Virus record (IMG/VR): IMGVR_UViG_3300049491_000696
Span: 1-51,392 of that record
Length of the DNA: 51,392 bases
Strand: one strand, 5' to 3'
From: a virus
How positions within the stretch are numbered: the first letter of the stretch is position 1; each line of letters begins with the position of its first letter. A program made the position numbers and the translations under genes. This document shows positions 32,153 through 39,287 of the stretch, one piece after another. The notes beneath the pieces were generated by a model, which saw nothing but the letters and a program-made list of their open reading frames with translations, did not search any database and was not told the origin of the DNA.

Positions 32153-32805
32153 TGCACCGGCCTGAGCATCTGCCTCGTAGGCGCAGGGTGGGGTCGTGGC
32201 TGATCGGTGCGGCGGTCGCCGGTGTCGCGGTCGTCGCCGTCCTCGCCCTGTTGGGAGTGTCGAAGGCTCAGGACGGGATCGCTGACCTCCGGGTACGCGC
32301 CGCGGCGGGGGAGGCGGCGGCGGCTGCGAACGCGGCGGCGGTGCGGGAGGCGAACACCCGGCTGCGGGCGGTGGGGGAACCGACGGTGCCGATCCCGTCG
32401 CCTGGCCCGGCTGGGGCGCCCGGGTCGCAGGGCCTCCCGGGCCGGGACGGCCGCGATGGGGCGGCCGGTCCGGTGGGGGAGAACGGTGGGGACGGCGCTG
32501 CCGGCGCGTCCGGGAACGACGGGCCTGCGGGTGTCGACGGCGCCAACGGCGCGTCCGGCTCGGACGGCGCGGCTGGCGGTCAGGGTCCCGCCGGGGACCC
32601 AGGCCCAGCCGGGCCGCAGGGTGAGGCGGGCCCGGCTGGGGCGGACGGTCAGGCCGGGACCGACGGCCGTGACGGGCAAGCCGGGCAGGACGGGCAAGCC
32701 CCCGCCTCGTGGACGTTCACGATCTCCGGGCAGCCGTTCATGTGCCGCCGCTCCGACCCCTTCGACGCCGGGGCGCCCACGTATGCATGTGAGACGTCGA
32801 CGTGA
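32149..32805 (+). CDS. Membrane-anchored collagen-like protein
   Basis: The 218-residue protein starts with RRRR, a membrane helix (SWLIGAAVAGVAVVAVLALLG), a short helical stalk and then 33 uninterrupted Gly-X-Y triplets (residues about 83-181), ending with a Cys-containing tip. Pro is found in X/Y positions without hydroxylation needs. The triple helix would extend outward from the membrane or form a fibre. ATG 32149 overlaps the previous stop; ATG 32152 also possible. Its position in a lysis cassette rather than with tail genes is notable. Confidence 0.85.
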   Translation: MMHRPEHLPRRRRVGSWLIGAAVAGVAVVAVLALLGVSKAQDGIADLRVRAAAGEAAAAANAAAVREANTRLRAVGEPTVPIPSPGPAGAPGSQGLPGRDGRDGAAGPVGENGGDGAAGASGNDGPAGVDGANGASGSDGAAGGQGPAGDPGPAGPQGEAGPAGADGQAGTDGRDGQAGQDGQAPASWTFTISGQPFMCRRSDPFDAGAPTYACETST

Positions 32806-32985
32806 CCCCGGGCACCGTAGCCCGGCTCGCCGCGGTGGCACACGCTCGCGGCGGCCCTACTGCTGTCCCGCCCGCCGGATCCCCCGTGCCAGCACCCGAC
32901 CCTCCCCCGCGGGTCACCCGAGTTGTTCCACCCCGACCCACACCCCGACCTCATCAAGGTCACCGATCGAAGGAGCCACCTGTGA
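32802..32985 (+). pseudogene. Small frameshifted gene (about 60 aa)
   Basis: GTG 32802 overlaps the collagen-like stop, and TGA 32983-32985 overlaps the GTG of the next gene; both are the coupling style used throughout this genome, but they lie in different frames (184 nt). The first 11 codons (MTPGTVARLAA) plus the +1 frame (WHTLAAALLLSRPPDPPC ... PELFHPDPHPDLIKVTD) give a small protein with one hydrophobic helix. A single extra base, a sequencing slip or programmed +1 frameshifting near 32823-32838 would explain it. Confidence 0.6.
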
Positions 32986-33518
32986 TACCCGCAGCCGTCA
33001 CCACCGTAGGCCGGGACGTCGTGTCCCGCGCCGTCCGGCAGGCGTTGCAGACCCTCATCCCAACCCTCCTCGTCGTCGCCGCGGGGTCCACCGCCGGGAT
33101 CGACGTGGGTGCGGTGGGGGTTCTCGCCGGCATCACCGTCCTCGTCGGCCTCCTGGCGAGCGTGGCGGGGTTGAAGGCCCCCGCCGACAGCCCGCTGTGG
33201 CTGACCATCCTGGACCGGGCGGGGAAGGCCGCCGCCGGGACCGCCCTCGGGTTCCTGACCGTCGACGGTGTCACCCCCGTGACCGTCATCGAATGGGACG
33301 CCACCGTCACCGCCACGCTCGGCGCCGCGGCCCTGGCGGTCGTGATGCTGTTCACGAACCCCCCGCCCATCGTCGGTGACGTCATCGACATCGGAGACCC
33401 CGCCGCCGACCGGGGCGCCGTAGCCGTCCGGGTGCAGCTGTCCCTCGTCGCGATGACCGTCGCGTCCATGGCTGCGCTGCTGCTGGTGTCGTCGATCCGG
33501 GTGGCGCTCGACCGGTGA
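32982..33518 (+). CDS. Holin candidate (r1t-like), multi-helix membrane protein
   Basis: The 178-residue protein has at least four hydrophobic segments: LIPTLLVVAAGSTAGI, VGAVGVLAGITVLVGLLASVAGL, AALAVVMLF and LSLVAMTVASMAALLLV. The first pair with AVRQALQTLIPTLLV and SVAGLKAPADSPLW is reminiscent of r1t-type phage holins. It ends the lysis block. GTG 32982 with AAGGAG (32970-32975) is a better start than GTG 32802 in the same frame, which belongs to a small gene. Confidence 0.75.
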   Translation: MIPAAVTTVGRDVVSRAVRQALQTLIPTLLVVAAGSTAGIDVGAVGVLAGITVLVGLLASVAGLKAPADSPLWLTILDRAGKAAAGTALGFLTVDGVTPVTVIEWDATVTATLGAAALAVVMLFTNPPPIVGDVIDIGDPAADRGAVAVRVQLSLVAMTVASMAALLLVSSIRVALDR

Positions 33519-33682
33519 TCCCCGAGGACTACTACCGGGAGCCGCTGGACTCCCGGTGGCGCCGGTCCGCGCGACGCCGGGCCCGCCGCGTCATCGTCGT
33601 ACTCACAGTCACGGCGGGGGTCCTCGTCGGTGGGGGGTGGGCGATGGTCGCGTGCGCCGTCTCCGCGATCCCCGGCGGATAG
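33515..33682 (+). CDS. Small membrane protein (55 aa), last gene of the late operon
   Basis: GTG 33515 overlaps the holin stop. The protein has an acidic start, a basic stretch (SRWRRSARRRARR) and one membrane helix (VIVVLTVTAGVLVGGGWAMVACAVSAI), ending at TAG 33680-33682. Size and charge suggest a lysis regulator or holin partner. It is followed by the strong hairpin that closes the operon. Confidence 0.62.
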   Translation: MIPEDYYREPLDSRWRRSARRRARRVIVVLTVTAGVLVGGGWAMVACAVSAIPGG

Positions 33683-33722
33683 GGGGCCCAACGGAACTGG
33701 TGGTCCTGTTGGTGTGACGGGC

Positions 33723-33750
33723 CCTGCCCCCAACGAGTGTTGGGGGCAGG
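33723..33750 (+). terminator. Strong intrinsic terminator-type hairpin
   Basis: A perfect 12-bp inverted repeat CCTGCCCCCAAC-gagt-GTTGGGGGCAGG. It lies 40 bp after the last late gene. No T-run follows, as is usual in high-GC actinophages. It could also stop transcription coming from the integrase side. Confidence 0.82.
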
Positions 33751-33787
33751 ATCCGCGGACTTCACCCCCGACCGTCCGGGCCGCGGG

Positions 33788-33809
33788 TGCTACACCTTCC
33801 TGCTACACC
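33788..33809 (+). other. Left arm-type integrase binding sites
   Basis: Two direct copies of TGCTACACC (33788-33796 and 33801-33809), start to start 13 bp. Identical copies lie on the other side of the attP core. Repeated short sites flanking the core are what the N-terminal domain of tyrosine integrases binds. Confidence 0.7.
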
Positions 33810-33878
33810 TGCCCCCAGGGTATGGGCGCGGTTTGGACGGTTCGGGTGCATCGCCGCAGGTCGGCGGTAGTGCGGGGT

Positions 33879-33921
33879 GGTGGGCCCCCGGGGGATCGAA
33901 CCCCGAACCCGCGGATTAAAA
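33879..33921 (-). other. attP: attP core: 3' half of a tRNA-Lys gene
   Basis: Read on the minus strand, this segment runs from the anticodon loop CTTTTAA (Lys, UUU) through a T-arm (CGGGG TTCGATC CCCCG) to the acceptor GGGGCCC-A-CCA. The 5' half of a tRNA does not continue upstream: the anticodon stem does not pair. This is the usual signature of a phage attP whose crossover restores the host tRNA-Lys gene. The integrase gene begins about 220 bp away. Confidence 0.85.
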
Positions 33922-33952
33922 GCTCGCCGAACCGTGGCCTCCGTAGCCGGGT

Positions 33953-34015
33953 TGAACGCTCCGGCGCAGGTCACAGCGGGTGCAGTAGGCAGCCCGGGCC
34001 GGGTGAACGCTCCGG
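33953..34015 (+). repeat. 12-bp direct repeats in the attP region
   Basis: TGAACGCTCCGG occurs at 33953-33964 and 34004-34015, 51 bp apart, between the core and the right-arm sites. It is a candidate binding site for Xis, a host factor or a second integrase contact. Confidence 0.55.
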
Positions 34016-34019
34016 GGCC

Positions 34020-34066
34020 TGCTACACCCCGCTGCTACACCCGGGGCGCGCATCGGGTGCTACACC
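34020..34066 (+). other. Right arm-type integrase binding sites
   Basis: Three direct copies of TGCTACACC: 34020-34028, 34033-34041 and 34058-34066 (spacing 13 and 25 bp). Together with the two left copies they bracket the tRNA-derived core. The rest of 34067-34141 shows nothing I recognise. Confidence 0.7.
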
Positions 34067-34141
34067 AGTCGGGGGGCAGGGGTGAGCATCGGATAGTTTG
34101 CACGGAGTTCGATAACACCCTCCATCTTGGAATCCGCTGCT

Positions 34142-35434
34142 TCACTCCGCGGCATCCCGCCGCTTCCTGGGCTCCCGCAACTGGGCGTGATGGGTTTGCA
34201 GCAGGTCCCGCGCCGTGTCCGCGCCCTCCGCCGACAGATGCCCATACGTGCGGAGGAAGAACGCCTGCGACGCATGCCCCATCAGATCCGAGATCTGAGC
34301 CATCGGGACCCCCGAGTCGATCATCCCGACCGCGGCGGCGTGCCGGGCGTTGTGCAGACGCGTCGCCGCCAACCCAGCCCGGGCAAGGATGTCCTGCCAT
34401 GCCTGCCAGTCCGAGCGGGGTTCGATGGGCCGCCCGTCGGGGGTGCGGAACACCAGGTCCGTGTCCCGGCCGTGCACGGTCCACTGCTGGTAGGCCTCGC
34501 CGTGCATGAGTCGTTCCCTGGCCTGCTGGCGGCGGAAGTCCTTCAACAGGGCGACGATGTCCCCCGTCAACGGGATCGTGCGGCGGGCGCGGTCCGTTTT
34601 CACCCGCCGCAACGTCAACTCCCCACCCGTCCCGTCCGTGCAGAGGGACGCCCACCTCCGCCCACACGGCCACCCACCGTCAACCGACGGGCCGCACCGG
34701 TGCACACCCCGAGACCGCCGCAACTGCTGCACCACCGTCAACGTCTGCCGGGCAAGGTCGACGTGCTCCCACTCCACCCCCAACGCCTCACCCTGCCGCA
34801 ACCCATGCACCAGGGCGATCAGCCACCGCGCTTCCAACCGGTCCCGCCGGACCTCCCGATAGATGGCTTCAACATCCGCCCGGTCCGGGGGGCGGACCTC
34901 CCGATGCGGCACCCGCGGCGCATCCACATGCGCGATCGGGTTGAACCCGAGAACCTGAGCCTTCACCGCCGCGTCCAACGCCGAATCCAAGACGACGTGC
35001 ACGTGATGCCGCCGCGACGCGCCCCGACCCGCCGCCTTCATCGCGTCCTGCACCTTCCGGGCATGCCGGTCCGTGACCCTGTCCAGACGGACACCGCCGA
35101 CCTGGGGGGCCAGCCACGTCCGGATCAACGACTCATAGTCCCGGCGCGTGGACTCCGCGAGGTCGTCGTCACCGCGCAGGTCGCCCAACCAGTGCGTCAA
35201 CCACTCCCCGACCGTCCACTGCTCCGGGCGGGTCCGCAACCGGCCGGTGTCCCGGTCGTTCAACACGGCCCGCAACCGTCGCCGGCACTCCGGTTCCGTG
35301 GCAGCCATCCGGGTGACCCTGCGGGGGTGGCCCTCGTCGTTCCAGCCGACGACGACAGCGCCCCGCCACCGGCCCGCGTGCCTCCCGGACTTGACGAGGT
35401 AGACGGACCCCTCAGACTTCCCTCTCCCGCCCAT
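34142..35434 (-). CDS. int: Tyrosine integrase
   Basis: The 430-residue recombinase inserts the phage into the host tRNA-Lys gene. The arm-binding N-terminus is followed by a core-binding SAM-like domain (TVGEWLTHWLGDL). Catalytic residues appear as R213 (GLRQGEALG), K279 (RVKTDRARR), H361-R364 (HNAR), H387 (LMGHAS) and Y397 (RTYGH). An insert near 245-266 has three Cys. ATG 35434 lies three bases after the repressor stop, so repressor and integrase are probably one transcript. Confidence 0.96.
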   Translation of the reverse strand: MGGRGKSEGSVYLVKSGRHAGRWRGAVVVGWNDEGHPRRVTRMAATEPECRRRLRAVLNDRDTGRLRTRPEQWTVGEWLTHWLGDLRGDDDLAESTRRDYESLIRTWLAPQVGGVRLDRVTDRHARKVQDAMKAAGRGASRRHHVHVVLDSALDAAVKAQVLGFNPIAHVDAPRVPHREVRPPDRADVEAIYREVRRDRLEARWLIALVHGLRQGEALGVEWEHVDLARQTLTVVQQLRRSRGVHRCGPSVDGGWPCGRRWASLCTDGTGGELTLRRVKTDRARRTIPLTGDIVALLKDFRRQQARERLMHGEAYQQWTVHGRDTDLVFRTPDGRPIEPRSDWQAWQDILARAGLAATRLHNARHAAAVGMIDSGVPMAQISDLMGHASQAFFLRTYGHLSAEGADTARDLLQTHHAQLREPRKRRDAAE

Positions 35435-35437
35435 GGG

Positions 35438-35827
35438 TCAGGTGGTGAGGCCGCGGGCGTCCCCGAAGCGGAGGACGACGTCCCGGACGGCGAGCTGATC
35501 CCCGACGGGGAGGCGGCCCGTCCACTCCGGGAGGATCGACGCCAACGCGGACCCCCCGGTCGGCGGGTTCAAACCCAACGACACAGCGTTCGCGATGTAC
35601 ACGGTGGCGTGCTGCCACCCGAAGAGGTGGGAGATCGCCCGCATCGTGTTCGGCTGCACCCACCCCGTCCGCGGGGTGGTCAGGAGTTTCCACGCGGCTT
35701 GCCGGTTCACGACGGGTTCCCCATCCTCGCCCAGGAGGTTCGACGCGAACCACTGCGCGCCGCGGTCCCCTACCCCAGAGGCGAGCAGCGACGTGAGGCC
35801 GACGCTCACAGGTTCCGGTTCGGCCAT
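35438..35827 (-). CDS. Probable immunity repressor
   Basis: The 129-residue protein has a HTH-like centre (NRQAAWKLLTTPRTGWVQPNTMRAISHLFGWQHATVYIANAVSLG), in which QAAWKLLTT and NTMRAISHLFG would be the helices, and a C-terminal part that may dimerise. Location between integrase and a Cro-like gene, divergently from early genes, is the classical lysogeny switch. ATG 35827 follows GGGAGACC. The upstream -10 TAAAGT overlaps the proposed operator, suggesting autoregulation. Confidence 0.7.
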   Translation of the reverse strand: MAEPEPVSVGLTSLLASGVGDRGAQWFASNLLGEDGEPVVNRQAAWKLLTTPRTGWVQPNTMRAISHLFGWQHATVYIANAVSLGLNPPTGGSALASILPEWTGRLPVGDQLAVRDVVLRFGDARGLTT

Positions 35828-36046
35828 CGGGTCTCCCGGTTCGGTGGTCTGCCTGAACAGGACACGCGTTGCCCGCCAGGGTACGCCGGACTTTACCGTT
35901 CCCCCCAACGTTCTTCAGTAAATCTGTGCAGGTCACGGGCCTGTTAGGTGCGTTCCGCTTGCCTCCCGGTCCCCTCAGGGTTTACCGTTGTTGTCTAGCA
36001 GGATACGTGCCCGGCCCGGTCACGCATAGACGACGACAGGAGGACC
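35828..36046. promoter_or_regulatory. Lysis-lysogeny switch region with operator candidates
   Basis: This 219-bp gap separates the leftward repressor/integrase unit from rightward early genes. The leftward promoter is CTGAAG-17-TAAAGT (35918-35913 and 35895-35890). TTTACCGTT occurs at 35892-35900 and 35981-35989, 89 bp apart; the first copy overlaps the leftward -10. The rightward promoter is less clear, near the GTCTAGCAGGATAC segment (about 35993-36006). AGGAGG precedes GTG 36047. Confidence 0.68.
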
Positions 36047-36325
36047 GTGAAGTACTCGATGCGCGTGAAAGACCCGGACCGGTTCCGCGCCAGAGCCGTG
36101 CTCCGCGGACTCACACAAGCGGAACTCGCCAGGTCAGCGGGCATCGGGGACAGCATGCTCACCCAGATGCTGGCCGGTCGGAAGGGATGCACCCCCGACA
36201 CCGCGGGACGTGTCGCGGACGTCCTAGGCGCCCCGGTGGGCGACCTGTTCATCGCCCACGCGAAGGGGCCGTGGCCCATCCGGAAACCGTCGCCGTCCAC
36301 CCCGACTGAACAGGCCACGACGTGA
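36047..36325 (+). CDS. Cro-like HTH (XRE) protein
   Basis: The 92-residue protein carries a standard XRE fold: FRARAVLRGLTQAELARSAGIGDSMLTQMLAGRKGCTPDTAGRVADVLGAPVGDLF. It is the first rightward gene after the switch and likely competes with the repressor for the operators. GTG 36047 lies 3 nt behind AGGAGG; ATG 36059 is another option. The GTG of the next gene overlaps its stop. Confidence 0.85.
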   Translation: MKYSMRVKDPDRFRARAVLRGLTQAELARSAGIGDSMLTQMLAGRKGCTPDTAGRVADVLGAPVGDLFIAHAKGPWPIRKPSPSTPTEQATT

Positions 36326-36609
36326 CCCGCCCCGCCCTCCGAGCCGTCGACACCCCCGCTCCGGCGCGTGTCGCCACCCTCGACGCCGACGACGCCGACA
36401 TGTTCCCCCTCCGCACCGCCGCACAGGTCGCCCGGATCTGGGGGATGGGCCCCGACTACGTCCACCGACTCGCCGACCAAGGACGCATCCCCTACGTCCT
36501 CATCCCCTCCGGACGCGGCGACGACGCCACCGAATCCGAAGGGAGACGGCGCCGGTTCCGCAACGACCACCTGAGGACCGCAGTCCAGTCCTGGACACAG
36601 TCCACATGA
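36322..36609 (+). CDS. Excisionase-like HTH protein
   Basis: The 95-residue protein has MFPLRTAAQVARIWGMGPDYVHRLADQGRIPYVLIPSG, a MerR/Xis-type winged helix (helix-turn-helix then wing RRRRFRNDHLRTAV). It follows the Cro-like gene. It is the best candidate for a recombination directionality factor here, but could be a regulator. GTG 36322 overlaps the previous stop. Confidence 0.72.
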   Translation: MTRPALRAVDTPAPARVATLDADDADMFPLRTAAQVARIWGMGPDYVHRLADQGRIPYVLIPSGRGDDATESEGRRRRFRNDHLRTAVQSWTQST

Positions 36610-36612
36610 CCG

Positions 36613-36657
36613 GCGGTCCCCACCGCGATCACCAGAGGCGTGCGCGGTGGGGACCGC
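36613..36657 (+). terminator. 15-bp perfect inverted repeat after the Xis-like gene
   Basis: GCGGTCCCCACCGCG (36613-36627) and its exact complement CGCGGTGGGGACCGC (36643-36657), loop 15 nt. It begins 4 nt after the stop codon and may terminate or attenuate early transcription. The following 36658-36732 stretch is a leader ending in GAGAAGGG before ATG 36733. Confidence 0.75.
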
Positions 36658-36732
36658 TCTCCAACCCCCGCCAAGGGCACCGGGCTGGCAGGCCGCAACG
36701 GCGCCCCCACCAGAGAAGGGCAGGCACTACCC

Positions 36733-37086
36733 ATGATGACACTGCACCTGACGGGCGGCCAGCACGCCGCCGCCCTCGCCCCCATCCACGCACGCTTGGA
36801 CCGGGCGATGGCCGCGATCCGCGACCTCGAAGCCGACAGGGACACACGGATCCGACGCGCCGAGGACACCGCGGTCGCCGCGATCGGGACGCTCTCCAAG
36901 CACGGCGGGAGCTGGTCGACCGCAGCGCGGGAGGCGGCAGCCGCCAGGATCCTCACCGACGCGTCCGCCGCGATCAGCCGCGCCCACACCCGGTACGCCG
37001 TCGACTCCCTACCAGCCCGGCAGGCCGCGGAACGGGCCCGAGCCGGACGCGACCGCCTCACCACCCTCGTCGGGGGCACCCGGTGA
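36733..37086 (+). CDS. Coiled-coil hypothetical protein before Bet
   Basis: This 117-residue protein is helical throughout (HARLDRAMAAIRDLEADRDTRIRRAEDTAVAAIGTL and AAREAAAARILTDASAAISRAHTRYAV). It lies between Xis-like and Bet genes, with its stop overlapping the Bet start. A recombination or DNA-binding accessory role is possible. ATG 36733 or 36736 is preferred over a longer in-frame start at 36640 inside the hairpin. Confidence 0.7.
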   Translation: MMTLHLTGGQHAAALAPIHARLDRAMAAIRDLEADRDTRIRRAEDTAVAAIGTLSKHGGSWSTAAREAAAARILTDASAAISRAHTRYAVDSLPARQAAERARAGRDRLTTLVGGTR

Positions 37087-38084
37087 GCGGCACCGACATC
37101 GCGACCCGACCCGCCGGGGCCCTCGCCGTCGCCGACGACGCCACCGAATTCACGACCGCCCAACTCGAAGCGTTCGGGCTGGAGAAAGCGTCCCGCGGGG
37201 AACAACTCGTGTTCCTCCACACCGTGCAGCGCACCGGCCTCGACCCCGCCGCGAAACAGATCTACATGATCGGCCGGTGGGACAAGCGCGACCAGCGGCT
37301 GAAGCACACCATCCAGACCGGCATCGACGGGTACCGGCTCATCGCCGACCGCACCGGCCTCTACGCCGGATCCGACGAGACGTGGACGGAGAACGACAAC
37401 GGGTGGCCGGTGTCCGCGACCGCCACCGTATGGAAGATCGTCGCCGGGGAACGACGCCCATTCCCCGCGACCGCCCACTTCCGGGAGTACGTCCAAACCG
37501 ACAAGAACGGCAACCCTGCCGGACTGTGGGCGAAGATGCCGCACCGGATGATCGCTAAGTGCGCTGAAGCCCTCGCCCTGCGGAAGGCGTTCCCCCAGGA
37601 CCTGTCCGGGATCTACACACACGAGGAGATGCAGCAAGCCGACCACGCCGCGCCCCACGGAGGACCCGACGTCGTCCAGGGCGAGATCGTCACCGAGTCG
37701 ACCACACCGGACGGTCAGGCTGCGCCCCCAGCGCCGGAGGCCACGGCGACCGGGGAGGAGACCACCGAACAGGCCCGGACCGTCGCAGCCCGAGCCATGG
37801 ACTGCGCCGACATCGACGTCCTCCGCAGGACATACCGGGAAGCCGGCACCGACGTCCTCACCGTCGACGTCGGCACCGTCGTCCCGTTGATGGCTGCGCA
37901 CGCCGCAGGCGTGATGGACGCCGGTCGGGAGCCAGGAGACCCACTGCCGTTAGGCAGGTGGTTGCAGGCATGCGCTGCGGTCGTGCAACGCGAAGGCCTG
38001 TCCGTCGCGGACTACACCGCCGCGACCAGCCCAGACACCACCCCCGCCGCCGAGCCCATCACCGCCGAAGGAGACCAGCCGTGA
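37083..38084 (+). CDS. Phage recombinase Bet/RecT family
   Basis: This 333-residue single-strand annealing protein has the family core: GLDPAAKQIYMIGRWDKRDQ, HTIQTGIDGYRLIADRTGLY, and LWAKMPHRMIAKCAEALALRKAFPQDLSGIYTHEEMQ. It would anneal complementary DNA during recombination or replication. The C-terminal third (Ala/Thr/Glu linker then AARAMDCADIDVLRRTYREAG) is a separate helical domain that may bind SSB or a nuclease. No obvious partner exonuclease is next to it. Confidence 0.92.
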   Translation: MSGTDIATRPAGALAVADDATEFTTAQLEAFGLEKASRGEQLVFLHTVQRTGLDPAAKQIYMIGRWDKRDQRLKHTIQTGIDGYRLIADRTGLYAGSDETWTENDNGWPVSATATVWKIVAGERRPFPATAHFREYVQTDKNGNPAGLWAKMPHRMIAKCAEALALRKAFPQDLSGIYTHEEMQQADHAAPHGGPDVVQGEIVTESTTPDGQAAPPAPEATATGEETTEQARTVAARAMDCADIDVLRRTYREAGTDVLTVDVGTVVPLMAAHAAGVMDAGREPGDPLPLGRWLQACAAVVQREGLSVADYTAATSPDTTPAAEPITAEGDQP

Positions 38085-38839
38085 AGATCCAAGACCTCGT
38101 CACCCAAGCATCTGCGGCAGCGATCGACGCGGTAGGAGCTGCCGCCCGCGCCGCACGGTGGAAAGCCGCAGCCGTCGCGGAGGCGGAACGGATCCGCCTC
38201 GAAGTCGGGTCCGCGGACCGGTTCGGGTCCGACCAGAAACTCGGGGTGCTCCGGCTGGACGGCGCGGACCGACCCGCCGTCCCCATCGTGACGAAGCCCG
38301 CCGAGCTCGCGGGGTGGCTCGCGGAACGTGACCCCGGGCAGGTGTCCGCCACCATCACGGTCCCCGCTGACCGGTTGGAGGCCGCGTTGGAAGCGATCGG
38401 GTTCGCGGGGATCCCCGACGTCCGCGCCGACGTCACACCCCGATCTGGGGTGGTGGAGTGGTTACGGGACAACTGCGTGATCCACGGCGACCCTGACGCG
38501 CCCGGCCGGTGGAACGTCCTGTACCCGGATCCCGCAGGTGCGACAGATGTGGTGCCGGGGACAGACGCGGTGCAACCGCAGCCGCGGTGGGTGCTCACCC
38601 CAGCGGCTGAGCACCGGAAGGACGCGGAAGCGAAGGCAGTCGCAGACGTTGAGGGTGAACTCGTGGGGGACGCCACTGTCTGGGCCGCGTTGGCGGAACC
38701 TGAAGATGGCGCGTTGGACACGCTCAACGTGTCGGAGCTGCGGCGGAGGTGCCGGTCTGCGGGCCTCCCTGCGTCCGGGACGAAGGCCGAGCTGATCACC
38801 CGGATCGGGACAGCTTTGAACTCGGGTGCTGCCGCGTGA
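38081..38839 (+). CDS. DNA-binding protein with C-terminal SAP domain
   Basis: The 252-residue protein starts with an Ala-rich helix and a central Val/Ile-strand region, and ends with LNVSELRRRCRSAGLPASGTKAELITRIG, a typical SAP domain that binds DNA. It is coupled by GTGA to Bet, so it is a likely recombination partner, possibly filling the role usually taken by an exonuclease or clamp-type loader. The N-terminal part is unrecognised. Confidence 0.75.
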   Translation: MKIQDLVTQASAAAIDAVGAAARAARWKAAAVAEAERIRLEVGSADRFGSDQKLGVLRLDGADRPAVPIVTKPAELAGWLAERDPGQVSATITVPADRLEAALEAIGFAGIPDVRADVTPRSGVVEWLRDNCVIHGDPDAPGRWNVLYPDPAGATDVVPGTDAVQPQPRWVLTPAAEHRKDAEAKAVADVEGELVGDATVWAALAEPEDGALDTLNVSELRRRCRSAGLPASGTKAELITRIGTALNSGAAA

Positions 38840-38958
38840 CGGGGGCGCGGGCCCTCGCCGCTGTCCTGCGCCCCCACCTTGTCGGGGCGGTCCCGTCGTT
38901 CGATGACGCGAAGTGGGCGATGGCCATCTGGGACGCCGTCATGGGGGTCCCGTCATGA
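38836..38958 (+). CDS. Small hypothetical protein (40 aa)
   Basis: GTG 38836 overlaps the SAP-protein stop, and the stop overlaps the next ATG (ATGA). The sequence (ALAAVLRPHLVGAVPSFDDAKWAMAIWDAVMG) is amphipathic and well formed. Nothing more can be said from sequence. Confidence 0.6.
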   Translation: MTGARALAAVLRPHLVGAVPSFDDAKWAMAIWDAVMGVPS

Positions 38959-39287
38959 CCGAACCGCTGACGTCCCCGCCGGGCGTGGACCTGTTCGAGG
39001 CGGCGGCCCGGCTCCGCCTGGCTGCCGTGTTCGGTGGGGTCGTGAAAGTCCACGCCGCCGACCTCACTGCCGTCCTGGACGCGCCGGGCGGGCACGCGTT
39101 GACCGATGGGTCGGTGCGGCGTGCGGCGCTCGCGTTCCGGGCAGCGTCCCGGACCCGGTCACCGGCTCTCGCGCCACTTGACGCGGCGTTCGGTGACCCC
39201 GCCCCGGTCGGGGAACCGACGCCGTTGGAGCTCCGGTGGATCCGCGCAGCCATCGCCGCCGCACTCAGACTGGAGGAAACCCGATGA
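38955..39287 (+). CDS. Hypothetical helical protein (110 aa)
   Basis: The ATG at 38955 is coupled to the previous gene. The protein contains GVDLFEAAARLRLAAVFGGVVKVHAADLTAVLDAPGGHAL and a C-terminal basic/Ala helix. I do not recognise it. Its stop overlaps the next ATG. A helical DNA-binding or adaptor role is possible. Confidence 0.7.
   Translation: MTEPLTSPPGVDLFEAAARLRLAAVFGGVVKVHAADLTAVLDAPGGHALTDGSVRRAALAFRAASRTRSPALAPLDAAFGDPAPVGEPTPLELRWIRAAIAAALRLEETR

Noticed and set aside
33879-33921. A complete tRNA-Lys gene
   Set aside because: Only the 3' half is present; the sequence upstream does not form the anticodon, D or acceptor 5' strands.
34127-35947. 606-residue plus-strand frame opposite integrase and repressor
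   Set aside because: Pro/Arg-rich antisense shadow of the integrase, whose catalytic residues are all present on the minus strand.
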